Part shown: piece after piece, positions 1 through 11,534 of the stretch
Layout: each line of letters starts with the position of its first letter
How positions within the stretch are numbered: position 1 is the first letter of the stretch
Assembly: GCA_037178675.1 (NCBI GenBank)
Contig: JAYMGJ010000481.1
Span: forward strand, 1 to 64,000
Direction of reading: 5' to 3'
Length of the DNA: 64,000 nucleotides
Source of the DNA: Scleroderma bovista
Taxonomy: Eukaryota; Basidiomycota; Agaricomycetes; Boletales; Sclerodermataceae
Notes under the pieces: generated by a model
Database searches by the model: none
Seen by the model: the letters and a program-made list of their open reading frames with translations, nothing else
What the model was told of the DNA's origin: nothing
Position numbers and translations under genes: made by a program

Positions 1-180
1 ACTAGTTTTATGCCATGATTTCACGTACCTTTTCTTCCATTAACTCTCTACCTTAGTCTGAGCTTATTTACAGTCCATATATATACTCCCTTTACACACT
101 CTTTTCCCTCAGTTGTCTTGCCTCACTACTGGCAGTTGGCCGAGCTTGCGCACTACTGCCCTTTACTTAGAATTTTTTCA
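1..180 (+). mobile_element. family C LTR, 3' part (cut by window start)
   Basis: Same sequence as the 3' half of the LTR at 46402-46762 and similar to the solo LTRs at 39735-40071 and 43246-43609. It carries the TATA-like run TATATATACTCCC, the CTCAGTTGTCTTGCCTCACT segment, and the 3' terminus TTAGAATTTTTTCA. The 5' half is missing only because the window begins here. Confidence 0.8.
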
Positions 181-345
181 AAACCAACTTCGGACCTTAG
201 TTCCTATGTTCCGGGAGCCCAGGAACATTCAAGATCACTGGAAACCCATACATATATATGTTCTTTGCACATGTTTTCACCTCACTCCTGGCAGTTGGCT
301 GGGCTTGTGCATCACTGCCCTCTATTTAGTTTTGTTTTCTTTAAG
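181..345 (+). repeat. second partial family C LTR 3' half
   Basis: Repeats the end of the adjacent LTR in diverged form: a TATATATGTTC-type run, then CACCTCACTCCTGGCAGTTG, then a GCATCACTGCCCTCTATTTAG ending. It looks like a nested or tandemly duplicated R/U5-like segment of the same family. No target-site duplication can be assigned. Confidence 0.5.
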
Positions 346-787
346 AAGGGTTGTCTTACATTGAGCCTTTGGTCTTCCTGGGGGGAAATCATAGTAGAGT
401 ACAAGGTGGAAGGTACATTCAACATTACAAACCAGCTATCTAGCACACATCAGCATTTATTATAGTTATATTAAGGTATAGAGTTGACAACCAATTCATG
501 ATTCCATAGGTTTCTATTCTCATTCCATGCCCAACTTCCCCCCTCTCAAACCAATAGACGCGCAAAAGCAGCCTATACAAACAAGAAGAATTACAGCAAC
601 CTACCCATCCTCCTGCTCCACCAAAGGGAAAGTGCCGCAGAAAATCAACCGCCAACTACTAGTCATTCACCTGCTCTTCTGGTCCCGCTCACCTCCACAG
701 AGGTATCTGGGATTGTGCTTGTACAGATGAAAGTAGCATTACCACACTATGTACATACCTCTTCCCCACAAAGTCAGGACTGCACGT
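346..787. other. no gene recognised
   Basis: No coding pattern, RNA gene or clear repeat was recognised. Short open frames exist on both strands but show no domain signature. Confidence 0.5.
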
Positions 788-1246
788 CTAAAACGCTTGG
801 CAGACCACCGGGGACCTTATGTCCCAGCCAGTGGGGCACTCGCGTTTCCAGGGAATGAGGCTCAGGCCATAGGAGGCCTTATGATAGAACTTAGCCAGAA
901 GATTGCGATATGAGGCATTAAGCCTCAAAGCACTATAATTGGATTCACAAAAAAAACCCCAATTCATGTTAAGTAGCAAATCCTGTAGCTATTTCCTTTT
1001 CCATTCCACTGGTATCCAGGTGGTTGTAATCGCTACTGTTTTCATGTAACTAGCTTCCTGGATCGTCGTTGTCACCTGATGCTGCATCATCATTGTCTCC
1101 ATCGTTCTTCCCTGCTGGCCCCCCAGTGGATGGGGGTGGCTGTCATTGCAGGCCGCTTGCTCGATGAAGCTGGTGGTGGTGGAGCCGCGGACGTCAACAT
1201 GCTGTGGTGGTGGTGGTATTGGTGGTGGGGCTGTTGTCGTCTGCAC
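788..1246 (-). pseudogene. degenerate ORF, unknown function
   Basis: Not recognised. Read on the minus strand, one frame stays open across about 150 codons apart from a single TAG near 989. The upstream part is rich in Pro, His and Thr because of a (GTG)n-like stretch at 1170-1230. The downstream part reads NWGFFCESNYSALRLNASYR and then a Lys/Trp-rich segment ending in VVCQAF, which looks more like real protein than the upstream part. It could be a genuine exon with a decayed splice site (the stop lies where a short intron could be) or chance. The identical copy is at 47370-47828. Confidence 0.3.
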
Positions 1247-2348
1247 GATGGGTGGTGGTCATGTGATGATGCTGTGGGGGGTGTGAGAGGATATATCAAC
1301 AAGTCGGAGAAACATGAGTGCATCAAGAGTCCACACAGACTTTCCAAGCATAAAATGATTGGATGCCAGCTGAAAATGTCACATTGAATATTAGAGCAGA
1401 TCAAAGAGTCAAAAATCACCTATTGGGCTGCAAGCTGAGAAACTGGGCTATCTGCATGAGCCAATTGAGCAATGTTGAAATGGCTGCAATGGCCTGGCAG
1501 ACCCGCGACAATGGTGGTGTGTGTAGGTGATGTGAATGGCTTTGGGAAGCACGTGGACATATCAAGTGGATGTAAAAACACACCAGAGAATGTTAGAACA
1601 TCGAAAAAAAAATAAAAGACGCAAAAAATACCTGATTGGCTGGGAACTGAGTCTAGGCATTGATGAAAAAGCATTGACCTTGGGGAAGCCGATGCATTTG
1701 TGGCGTGGAATGTTCCAGGAAAAGTTCTGTGCATTGCAAATCAAAATCACCATCAGGTGAGTCTGTCGGAAAAAATAAGTTTGAGTTCCGACCGCTTGTA
1801 AGCAATTGGAACCCCTCAATTTGCCGCCGGCATTACGACTCAATTCCAAGACTACCCGAAAATCTGACAAGTGACTTGGAACGCGACGGTCGGAGTTCAA
1901 AGGTAGTCCCAAGTGACACCTGACCCTTGGGGGTGTTGACCCGTGTTGACCCGTGTCAATTCCCTTCTAAGGCATTCCATTGGTTAAAATTAGTTTCAAG
2001 GCATTCTTTTAGTTGAATATTTTCTAAATTAATTCCAACGTAAGAGAAGCAATTGAAATGCCATTACAAATCTCGTATACATTTCAATAACGTCTCAATT
2101 ACTCATGATGATTCCAACTATACTCTAATTATTATTCTTCCCGTGCATCCCCCCCATCGGTCCATTGTTCGTTCTCGCCGTTCCTCACCATCCTCGCCAG
2201 TCCGTTCGTCCTCGCCAGTTGTCCTCGCCGTCATCATCAGTTGTCATGTTGTCACAGTAGTGGGTTGGTGTGGAGCCATTGGCATCATAGCAGGGGAAGG
2301 GTACCGAGGCTACACCATTATGATAAGAAATAATAGGAATTAAAACAA
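1247..2348. other. non-coding stretch with a small inverted repeat
   Basis: No gene recognised. Arms 1780-1794 and 1887-1901 form an imperfect inverted repeat (13 of 15 positions, core CCGACCG/CGGTCGG) around 92 bases, which could be a tiny foldback element. At 1936-1960 the word GTTGACCCGTGT is directly duplicated. Confidence 0.4.
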
Positions 2349-3410
2349 AAGTGAAACACACCTGGATGATGCATACATGGTGCATCTAAGTGGGGGGGGG
2401 AGGTCCTCGAAAAAGAAGCGGGCACGTCCCAGTCGCTGAGTATTGGTGATTCCGTTGGCGTAGGAGAGATGAGGTCGTGTCCTCCCGGCTATAAGTCAGG
2501 TATGGGTTGAGGGCTTGGGAGATCTGCGCACCTTCAGATCAACGTTCAATTCCCGCTCCAGATACTGGCACATCTCTCTCTCCATCTGGTTTGTCTCCCT
2601 CAGCTGGAAACTGAGGCCAGGTGTGGGGGGCTGACCGAAGAAGCAGGTAAGTCCCAGCTGACTTGGATGTTGCCAAGCGATGATTCTGTTGGCGTGAAAC
2701 ACACCTGGAGAAATGCATACACGTTGCATCTATATGAATGGGGATGGGGGGTAGGGGGTCCTCGAAGAAGAAGTGGGTGCGTCCCAGCTGACATCGCGAG
2801 TACGATGCCTGAGTAGTGATTCCATTGGCGTAGGAGAGATGAAGTCAAGTCCTCCAGGCTATAAGTCAGAAATGGGCTGAGGGCTTGGGAGATCTGCGCA
2901 CCTTCAGATCAACGTTCAATTCCCGCTCCAGATACTGGCACATCTCTCTCTCCATCTGGTTTGTCTCCCTCAGCTGGAAACTGAGGCCAGGTGCGGATGG
3001 GGCTGACCGAAGAAGTAGGTAAGTCCCAGCTGACTTGGCGATGATTCTGTTGGCATGAAACGCACCTGGAGAAATGCATATATGCTGCATCTAAATGAAT
3101 GGGGAGGGGGGGAAGGGGGTCCTCGAAGAAGAAGTGGGTGCGTCCCAGCTGACGTCGCGAGTACAATGCCTGAGTAGTGATTCTGTTGGCGTAGGAGAGA
3201 TGAGGTCGAGCCCTCCAGGCTATAAGTCAGGTATAGGCTGAGGGCTTGGGAGATCTGCGCACCTTCAGATCGACGTTCAATTTCCGCTCCAAATACTGGC
3301 ACATCTCTCTCTCCATCTGATTTATTTCCCTCAGCTGGAAACTGAAGCCGGGTGTGGATCGGGCTGGCCAAAGAAGCGTGTCTCAGCCGACGATGAATCT
3401 GTAGCGGCTT
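2349..3410 (-). repeat. three tandem units of about 343-360 bp
   Basis: Units begin near 2349, 2692 and 3052, each with a GTGAAACACACCTGG-like start, a GCATACA/GCATCTA box and a G-rich run. Each then has TCCTCGAAGAAGAAG, CTATAAGTCAG, AGATCTGCGCACCTTCAGATC and a segment ending in CAGCTGGAAACTGA. Units are roughly 90 percent alike by eye. The third runs into the neighbouring gene remnant. The pattern suggests tandem amplification of an exon plus intron fragment. Confidence 0.85.
2500..3345 (-). pseudogene. cyclin-box-like fragment, repeated three times
   Basis: Each tandem unit encodes, on the minus strand, a segment containing QLRETNQMEREMCQYLEREL followed by NVDLKVRRSPKPS. From general knowledge, an asparagine-glutamine-M-E-R-E...YLEW.LNV segment is typical of the end of the cyclin box in fungal Pho80/Pcl-like cyclins. 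The expected W is R here, and the reading frame breaks up after the segment. No cyclin N-terminus or other cyclin helix is visible, so this is at most an amplified exon fragment. It could be coincidental similarity. Confidence 0.4.
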
Positions 3411-5670
3411 CAAGTACTTGTTTGCAGAACCAGTGGAATCAACATTCTCGTCCGAACCAGTCACCTTCACCTTCGGTTTCTTCTTTCCGAGAAGAAGCGG
3501 GCGCGTTCCAGCCGACTTGGACGAGACGACGTTGTCACCGCTGTCGTATCGCGATCTCGAAGAAGAGAAAGTGGTCGGAGGCCCCCACCAGGGGAGCTCG
3601 ATGGGGCTTCAGACGATGACAACTTGTGCTGCAGCTTGCTCGACTTGGGTATAAGAGGCTTCACCGCCCAGGTTGGCCACTGAGTAGAATCCATCGGGTC
3701 ATCAACACAGTCCGTCGAAACAGTGACGAATTCCGGACGGCCGTTTTCACCAGGGGATTTGATATAAACAATACTTGAGCGACGAGAGACAGGCTGAGGC
3801 ATAGTTGCAGCCTGGTATTTTCTGGAGTATGGATAATCAGAGTTTTTGTGACCGTCATAAGGGGTGCTCTCGGTGTCGGGCTCGAAAAGTGTTACCGTGG
3901 AGGCAGCGGAGGGGGAACAGGTTTGTCCGACAACAGTGTGATAACGGAAGTGCGCGCGCTGTCCATTCCATGGGGAACCTCGGGACGGAGGCCAAGACGG
4001 CGCGTGGATATCCAGCGACCTAAGGAGGCGCTGGTAGCAGGAACTTGAAGGTGGTCGTGTTCACCGTGTATGGGATGAGTGAGAACATTCGGCACGGCCT
4101 CGTCACCCCAGACCGTGTTCCTCCGAGCAGCGTCGCTCACGGGCAACGTCGAGTATTGCTAGCGCATGGTTGATGTCCGATTTCCATGCTTGCAGAGCAT
4201 CTCTGCTGAGTCCGAGACTGTAATCCATGTGATGAGCATAGAAGCGACATGTTATCTCACCTTGGTAGACTGAAATGATTCCTTCTGTGAGCGGAGATCT
4301 TCCTGGCCCTACGACGATCCTGCGTGGGAGTAGAGTGGAGATGGGGGGAGGAAAATCCATCTTGGGCCAATATGCCAAAGTCTGATCCATGCGACTCTTT
4401 TGGCGCGCGACGAGGCTTCTTCGTAACTGTACTACTTAAGGGTGGGGAGAACTCAAAATCTTTGATCTTCATTTCCCCTCCAACCTTGAGGCCAGGGACC
4501 AGAAGCGGCAGTACACCAGCGGTAAGCACATCAATTTCATTGACGTCATCGTTAACGACAGCGCCGAACGAGAAGCCGGACGAATAGGACTTTTTGTGAA
4601 TGAGCTGCTGAGCAAGCTTGGCATTGCGAATATTAGGAGGCGTTGGAGGAAGCGGGTCAGACGGTGGTGGACTGATGTCTCCTGTCGTGATAGCTTGACC
4701 GATAACAGACGAAATTCAGCGTGAGCGAAGATGGGAGGTCGGTCGAGAGGTGCCGTCGTGTTCCAGAGCAATCCCAGTAACAACCGATGCGACGCTGTCA
4801 ACAAGCTCCTCCTGCCTCTCCAGAGAAGCAGGAACAATGACAGTGGTGGCAACGGCGGAATAATGTCTCTGCGCGATCATGATCCTTGATGCAAAAGCTT
4901 CCTCACCATTTGAGAGATAAGACGACGCCTTAGATTCTTTCCTCAGTCTCCCCATCCCAGCGCTGTTGGTAGACGCAGGAGTAAGGGTGAGAGTGGAGGG
5001 GAAGGACGGCACTTCTTGCATTGGCAAGGGGGGCATCTGTTCCCCATCTCCTTTCTCTTCGTCGTCGATGGGGAGAACGGCTAGCCTAGGGACGGGCGAC
5101 ATGAGGCCAATGGCCCGACCGACCTTGCCCTTCCCATCAACCGCATCGCCCTTCGAAATCCAGATGTCACCGCTGCGACGACCCTCAACGATGGTGATAC
5201 TTCCACTGCGCTTGTACTCGGTACCATATCCGGCGAGCGTTTCCGCTGGAGACGGTGCACGCAACACAGCCGATGGAGGTTCTGCATGGACGTCAAATAG
5301 CCCAGTTGGGATTGGAATGGGCAAGTGAATGAAGATGCTGAGTGCCAAAAGGGGAGAGGACAACGTTATAGAGAGTACCAGCATCAGCGACAGTGCGCTG
5401 GATGGAGCAGAACCCGAGGTGGCGATCGAGAAAAGATAAACCCTGTAAATATTCTCATGAATACAAAGAACTCCATAAACGAGCGAATCCACGTACCACA
5501 GGTACCCAGATAGAAAGGAGCCAAGATACATACTTTACGTACAATATGTCAACGCCAGGGTCGTTGACGGCCAACGAAGCGATTCCCTTCTCCGAGCCAG
5601 AAGTGTACCCATAACCGCCGAGTACCTGCGCGGTAAACAGCGCAGCAGGCGTGGCAGGACGAGATGCCAT
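3411..5670 (-). pseudogene. frameshifted basidiomycete gene, unknown function
   Basis: A long minus-strand coding region whose frame changes several times. The likely start is the ATG at 5670 (MASRPATPAALFTAQVLGGY). An intron probably lies near 5441-5530 (GTACGT or GTATGT donor, TTTACAG acceptor). The next exon has one hydrophobic, probably membrane-spanning segment (about 24 residues, LSLMLVLSITLSSPLLALSI) and then a Pro/Ser/Lys-rich tail. The frame stops near 4717 and resumes with LIHKKSYSSGFSFGAV. It shifts again near 4372 (GILA to KMDFPPPISTLLP) and continues in fragments through SRRSSIVYIKSP to NKYLKPLQ near 3410. Some breaks may be introns, but several fall mid-motif and look like real frameshifts. 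I do not recognise a named family. One TM segment with a low-complexity tail suggests a membrane-anchored regulatory protein, but that is inference. Confidence 0.6.
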
Positions 5671-6099
5671 GGCAGGGGAAAGCAGCTCAGCGTGGATGTC
5701 AACAACGCTTCCGCCATGCTGAGTTTGAGGGAAAGACCATGCTGACGAGGTTAGCCAGGAGCTTTGGGAGCCGAGACGAGGGCGGCTGGGGTCGTCGGTG
5801 ATGACGCATGTCGGAGAGGAGCTTCAGTGGTAAGGCGGCGGGAGAGGCGGAACCGGAGGAATTGACGGATCTGGTGACGACGGAGCATTGAACCAAAACG
5901 AAGACTTGGGAGCTAAGGTTAGTTGAGATCCTGTTGGGTTGAAACGCGCGTTATGGGATTGGTGGTGAGTCGAGAAAGACCAGTTGGAGGTGACCTCGTG
6001 GTGAGAGCCAGCGTCAGAAGTCAGCCAGGAGCTGCCCTCCCGAAAGCCATCAATATCTTCCGTCCCGAATGATTGACGTCGAGGTTTGTCCCCGACTTC
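5671..6099. other. no gene recognised (upstream of 5670 gene)
   Basis: Lies immediately 5' of the minus-strand start at 5670 and may hold its former promoter and leader. No TATA box or repeat stands out. Confidence 0.4.
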
Positions 6100-7403
6100 C
6101 TTGACAGGGGGCCATGTGCCAGCATGCTCATGGCCTTCGCAAGCCGAACTCCAGCAATCCCAAAAGCTGTGTCAGTTGACATCATCAACAAGTACAGCAA
6201 AGTGCTTGCTGCACTTTCAAAGTCCACTCCGCAACCAGTTTTGACGTCCAGTACGTGTCATTGGTTCTATCTGACTTAGAAACTTACTCCCATCAAGAAT
6301 TGTTCAAGGACACCCTCAAGCATCTCTTGTCACCAGAGAGTGATGCCAACATCACAAATACATCAATGAAAGTGCATGGGGTGTGGTGCATCAAGATATA
6401 TGGTCGCTAACAGTCACTCCAACAGATATTCCATGGGATCACCATGCAAGAATTTGAAGCACTCTCCTATCTTATCAAGGAATCATCCCTCTTTCCAATG
6501 AAGCCAAAGTATGTACCTGCACAGTTTGTTGATGTATTTTATGCCAACAGCTGAGATGTTAGGTTAACCCACAGTCCTCAGGGAGGTGTCGTCATTGTGG
6601 AGTGGCCATGAGCAACACATGAAGTCCCTTTAACCGATCTCAAGGAGGTGATGAACACTGCAGTGCAGCAGCTCCCTATCAACAAGCGCATCCTTCATGC
6701 TACCTTCAAGTCAAACTTTACATTCCCATCGTCACAAACAGGGTTTTCTGCAACCCCTGATCTTAGACTTATTATAATGTCTCTGAAACGGAAAATGTCC
6801 AGGGGTCAAGACTTTGAAGTCCTCACCATCGTAGAGTGCGCCTTCTCTCAAAACAAAAGCAACTTGGAGGAGAAAATCAGGAATGAGTTGGCTGCTTGTC
6901 CTGAGATAGCTCTGGTTATCATGATACTGATCAATGAGAGTGAGACCTACCATAGACCAACAGAGGAATCACAAGCATGGAGGATGTTTTCTCAGGAGGA
7001 GAAGTGCCGAGATGCCACATCTTTCCTCAGATTCAATGAATCTGCCATTAGCTCCGAATCTGAATCCGACTCTAGCCTCAAAGAAGATTTTACGCTCCAG
7101 CCCATCGTGATTGCCGGGCACCAGTGGTGCAGTATCTCCTCTGTTGAGTACCGTGTGTGGGTCAAGAGTGACATGGATGAGGTGATCAATATTGATAAGG
7201 TTCAGGTGACCTGTGATGTCGGTGATGTATTCTATATATGGTGGCTACCTCTGATGCATTATTCCTGCAGACTCCCAGTGTCACCACCCTTCCCACTAAC
7301 TCCAAAGTCTCCCTTATGGTCACTCCCCAAGTTACACGTTCACAGAAAGCACCCAAGTTATCTTAGATCAAAAATTACAGGAAGGTTCTCAACATGTCAG
7401 TAG
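6100..7403 (+). pseudogene. uncharacterised protein with possible PD-(D/E)XK-like core
   Basis: Plus-strand gene remnant. Near 6166 it reads AVSVDIINKYSKVLAALSKS, then a probable short intron (GTACGT at about 6252 to CAAG at about 6296). An exon with EALSYLIKESSLFPMKPKYV follows, then a long open part from 6648. That part contains ATPDLRLIIMSLKRK, then DFEVLTIVECAFSQNKSNLE and PEIALVIMILINE, and an acidic Ser stretch at 7040-7090. Reading through needs three stops to be ignored (GGTCGCTAA near 6409, AACAGCTGA near 6553, TGGCCATGA near 6610), so it is probably non-functional. A P-D followed by a strand with E-x-A-F-S-Q and then I-L-I-N-E resembles the layout of PD-(D/E)XK nuclease folds. That link is inference from pattern only. 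The second copy differs by one silent base (53637). Confidence 0.5.
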
Positions 7404-7529
7404 TTCCTTGACTCATCCCATGTCGCTGTCAGCTTTTTACGTTTCCCCTTACCATCCCCATTGGCCCATGCAACATTTCAATTACAATAGAATTGTTTTC
7501 GCGAGATAAATGGGGCTCATGTTTAAGGT

Positions 7530-7560
7530 CAGGGTTCAAACTCAAGGCCCCAAGGGCCTG
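7530..7560 (+). repeat. candidate hAT left terminus
   Basis: Begins CAGGGTTCAAACTCAAGGCC and contains the palindrome AGGCCCcaAGGGCCT at 7545-7559. CAGGG-type ends with pseudo-palindromic GGCC/GGGCC runs are usual for hAT elements. No matching inverted copy was found near 11140-11540, so the right end may be lost. Confidence 0.4.
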
Positions 7561-7645
7561 TAAGTATAAGTGCAGTGTCTGCGCTATAAGAACCTCATCC
7601 ACACTTGAGATTTTACTCATCAACCCACTTTTAGTCTTCTGTACC

Positions 7646-10600
7646 ATGACTCGATGCTGTCAGCGAGCAAAAACTACTGAAGAACTCCCTATTCCCATTG
7701 CACCGATGGCTCTTGAGCCCATGGTCCCCCCTGCTGTGTGTGCACCCCCACCCGACACCTGTCCTGTTTGCAACCACTGTTTGCCGGCCCGTTATCGTGA
7801 TGGTGGCACTGAGCATGACAGCGACACACAAGAAAGTTTTGATATCCATTGCAATTCCGATGGTGCCAGCTCCAATGCATCACAGAGTCGAGCGACAAGT
7901 ACTCAAGGTACTACAAGCGCTACCACGACTGCTGTCAATACGGCTACTACTGATCCATTGGCCACCGGTCAATCAAGTTGAGGCCATTCAACTCAAAAAG
8001 GCAAGAACATAGCTTACGATATCTGCCACTTTTTTAACAGGGGGAAGGAGCGTTCAATATGCCTACCATGTGAGTGCGTTTATTGCTTTTACTCCAACAT
8101 CATGACTTTGTATCACTAATATAGGAACTGTGGACTATCTCTAGGCGACTTGTTGCAGAGTATGCTGAGTGCAGGGAAAGGTTCCCCAATGACCCTGAAT
8201 TCAGCCCACAGACATCAACTACCTTGCTTTGTGCCCACTTGGAGTCGCAGCACGTGCTCTTATATGTCCAGAAACTTGAAGAAGAGAACTGGGTTGTGCA
8301 AACCCCCTTACTCAAGGCCGCTTTCTCTTCGGGATATACATATAACAGTCTCAAAGCTGTGCTCACCTGTCAAGGTGTAACAATCCATAATCTCCCACCT
8401 CTGCCTCCTCCCGAAGTTGGGGACGGCATCCCACTGGGCCTTGGGAAGCACCTCAAGGCTGACTTGGGTGCTGACTTGCCAGAATTCTCGCTTGGCGCCT
8501 TGCATGACTATATAGTGAGATTCATTGTTGCTGACAACCAAGTATGTTACATAAGTCATTGTGATGTGATACTTTACTAATCATATCATGTGTTGGTGTT
8601 GTTAACCCAGGCCATTAATGGAATGGAATGCCCAAAATTTCGAAGGCTACTCCTCCTGTTGTGCAGCGATCTCAAGGATTCTGACATACCTCACCGCATG
8701 AAGACAAGGGAACTCATTCTTGAAGCCTGGCAAGACTACTTTGTACAAAGCTGACCTCAAGGTGAGTTCTAGGTCAGGTTCTGAGTTGGATTGGTTGAAT
8801 GGTGGCCTCCACAGCAAGCTGTTGGTAAAATTTCATTTACATCAGACATCTGGTCTGCGGATAACCTCAATCCATATCTTGCCATGACAGCACATTGGAT
8901 CAGATGAGATGGAAAAACAGGTGCACTTACCCTGAAGGCTGCACTGATCGGATTCCATTATCTCCCTTCCCAGCACACAGGTGAAGAGCTTGCAATGACC
9001 ATGCTCCACCTCATTGATCACGTCAAAATTCCCATGGGAGGCGTAAGTGTTCGATTCATCTAGTGTTCCGTTATTCATCCCCTGGTAGATGGGCCACTTC
9101 ACTCTCAAAACAATGAAACTGCCATGGAGAAACTGGCACAAATCTTACTGCAGGAACACGAGTTCATTTTTGATCCCAAAGAGAGCTGCATTTGCTGCTT
9201 TCCTCACATTATGAACATTTTATAGAAAGGTGGTGGTCTGCACAGGGACAGTCTAGCCTGTAGAAGAAGGGAGAAGGAGAAGCTGTAGGGTAACCTCAGG
9301 TAGGGCAACTACAAGGTATCAGTAAGGAATAGACAAGATAGTCAGTGGTACTTACCCTCAGTAGTCTGGCAAGCTACTGAGGGACTATGGTAATAGAAAC
9401 TCTACTGTAGTGCGATGTATGCTTATGTAAGTAGGTAAATATACCATAACAAATCTGTTTATCTCCAACACATTTGTGTGTAACACACAATTGATAAATA
9501 CATGAATGTGGATTTTACTAATGTTGCATCTCAGTGGTTCAACACCCTGGGGCAGCCCATTGCCAAAACTGGATATGTCAGTGCTGTACGTTGAAACCCG
9601 ATTGAGCTTGGAAGGGAGTGCGAGTGAGTGCTTCAATCAATTGAACATGGGAATGAGAATCAATCCTTCACTGCGAGTGATGGTCAATCTGTCACTCTTC
9701 CAGTTGTGCAACTCCTTCGAGATGTTAGGACCTGCTGGGACTTGACTTATTTCATGATCAATCGTCTTCATACACTACGTCAGGTCTGTTGAGACATTCA
9801 TCCACACTTCAGAACTTTCAGCTGATGTATTTATTCTAGGCTATAGACCTTTTCTTGGCTGTACCCCGAAATGCAGACATTGCCCAGCTCAAGCTAGCAT
9901 CCCTGGATTGGGAAGTTCTGCAAGATCTAGAATTTATCTTGGAGGCTAGTTTTTTTTTCTTCTATGCTCACCAGTCCTTATCACCTAGACTTTGCAGGCC
10001 CCTTCCCTTGCCCAGCATACAATGTCTGGAGAGCGGAGCCCACTGCTCGGTGGTGCTCTGCCTGCATATGAAAACTTCATAACTCAGTGGCAGGCAATTG
10101 CAAATTCATCACTCCACCTGCAACTTCGCCCTTTCATTGAAGAAGGGCTTTCCTGGGCGGTGACATATCATGGACGTATGCAGGCCAACAACACCTATTT
10201 ATTTGCTATGTGTACATTGCATTTTACCTTGTCATGTTTCGAGGCTAACTTTACCTTGAAACTTACTCTTCACAGTTGTTGACCCCTCTATCCATTTCTC
10301 ATGGGTGCAGACCCACTGGGGCACTGAAGCTGCCTCAGTGAAAGATAAAATCTTGATGATGGTAAGTCTTCATGTTTCTTTGATCTAGATAATAGATATG
10401 TGTTGTTTCTCAGGCATTTCTATTCTGATTATCCAATGTAGTGTTTGCCATCTTGTCCTAATAAGTATTTCTCAGATGCAAGAATACCATGCCAAGCACC
10501 CTACCACTGACACACTGCCGAATCCCAAACCCGTCCAGCCACGTGCATTTATGATGCTGGCTTTATGGTACGGCCTCGCAAATATGCAGATTACCCCAAG

Positions 10601-11135
10601 CACCGAGGATTCAGGACAACAATCAGTTGAGGAGGAGTTCACCTCATACACAGCAACAATTTCCCATTCAAATGCTGATGTGCTTGCGTTCTGGGAGGTA
10701 AGATCTTATTGGCATCCCAATACATTTGTCATTAGTATATCTACTTATATTACTCAGTTGGAACACCCTAGGTATCCCACTGTTTTCTGGATGGCCATGG
10801 ACTACTTGCTGATCCAGGCATCAAGTGTTCCTTGCAAGCGTGTATTTTCATCAAGTGCCAAGACTGATACTAAGAAGCGTAACTGTATCTCCCCCACGCT
10901 CATGGAAGCCCTACAAATGCTTAAATTTTGGCTGAAGAAGGATCGGCTGCATTTCACACAACAATGGATAACACCGCAGAAGGACATGCTCCATGATGAA
11001 GATACAGAGGATAGATTAAGCTGCCTCGTGGCAGCAGAAGGAAATCTCAACAATGCAATGGTGCAGGCCATTGATGCCATCGCATCGTCAGAAGGTGATA
11101 CCCTCCAAGAGCACATACAGTTGTTTCAAATTTGA
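7646..11135 (+). pseudogene. hAT-family transposase, degraded, multi-exon
   Basis: A DDE-type cut-and-paste transposase remnant. The N-terminal part (7646-7981) starts MTRCCQRAKTTEELP and is Ser/Thr/Pro-rich with a C-x2-C. After a frameshift, 8003-8071 encodes a BED-finger-like segment (AYDICHFFNRG...CLPC). Then come an intron (about 8071-8126), an alpha-helical domain (LLYVQKLEEENWVVQTPLLK), and FSLGALHDYIVRFIVADNQ. KISFTSDIWSADNL near 8845 carries the first catalytic Asp. The second Asp region (usual T-L-D-N-A) reads TLKTM around 9105, so the catalytic Asp is missing. After a non-coding interval the protein resumes (RDVRTCWDLTYFMINRLHTL at 9712-9775, then LASLDWEVLQDLEF). It ends in the hATC dimerisation domain (YPTVFWMAMDYLLIQASSVP at about 10770, then CKRVFSSSAKTDTKKR, LKFWLKK) and a stop at 11135. 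The second copy is 54228-57717. Confidence 0.9.
9236..9505. other. non-coding interval inside hAT transposase
   Basis: Separates the FPHIMNI motif from the rest of the transposase, longer than the other introns here. It contains a perfect 10-bp inverted repeat with a 9-base loop: CCCTCAGTAG at 9355-9364 and CTACTGAGGG at 9374-9383. This could be a small insertion or a decayed intron. No clear target duplication was found. Confidence 0.45.
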
Positions 11136-11534
11136 TTACCCACCTCTTTGCATCATCTTGGAACTTGGAAGCTGGTCCTTCAGGGAAGAATTGAGTAGCC
11201 CATGTCATTACACCATCCTCTTTCAATTTGTCTCTTCTTCACCGCATTGTATATAGCTTAAATTTGAATTCATTACTGCACACTATGTACTCCGATGTGC
11301 TACAACATGAGGTTCAAGCACTTTAGTCAGCATGCAGTAAGTTCCTCCTGACCCTCGGCTTGCCCTCCACCCAGAATCACAATCCATCTTGTTCAGACGG
11401 TCCTGGTTTTTCCACACTCTGATCAGAGCTCACTGTCCACTCCACCTAGCTCTGCCATCTTATCCGAATCAGATGTCCTACACGGTCCTTCATCCAATGC
11501 TTCGAATTGCATGTGCCAAAGACCAAGAATTCCC
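11136..11534. other. no gene recognised between hAT and helicase
   Basis: Holds whatever remains of the hAT right end and the Helitron 3' end. I found neither a CAGGG-type inverted terminus nor a convincing hairpin-plus-CTAG Helitron terminus. Confidence 0.4.

Noticed and set aside
1090..1419. His-rich protein on the minus strand
   Set aside because: The His/Pro runs come from a (GTG)n-like stretch and the frame differs from that of the more protein-like NWGFFCESNYS segment.
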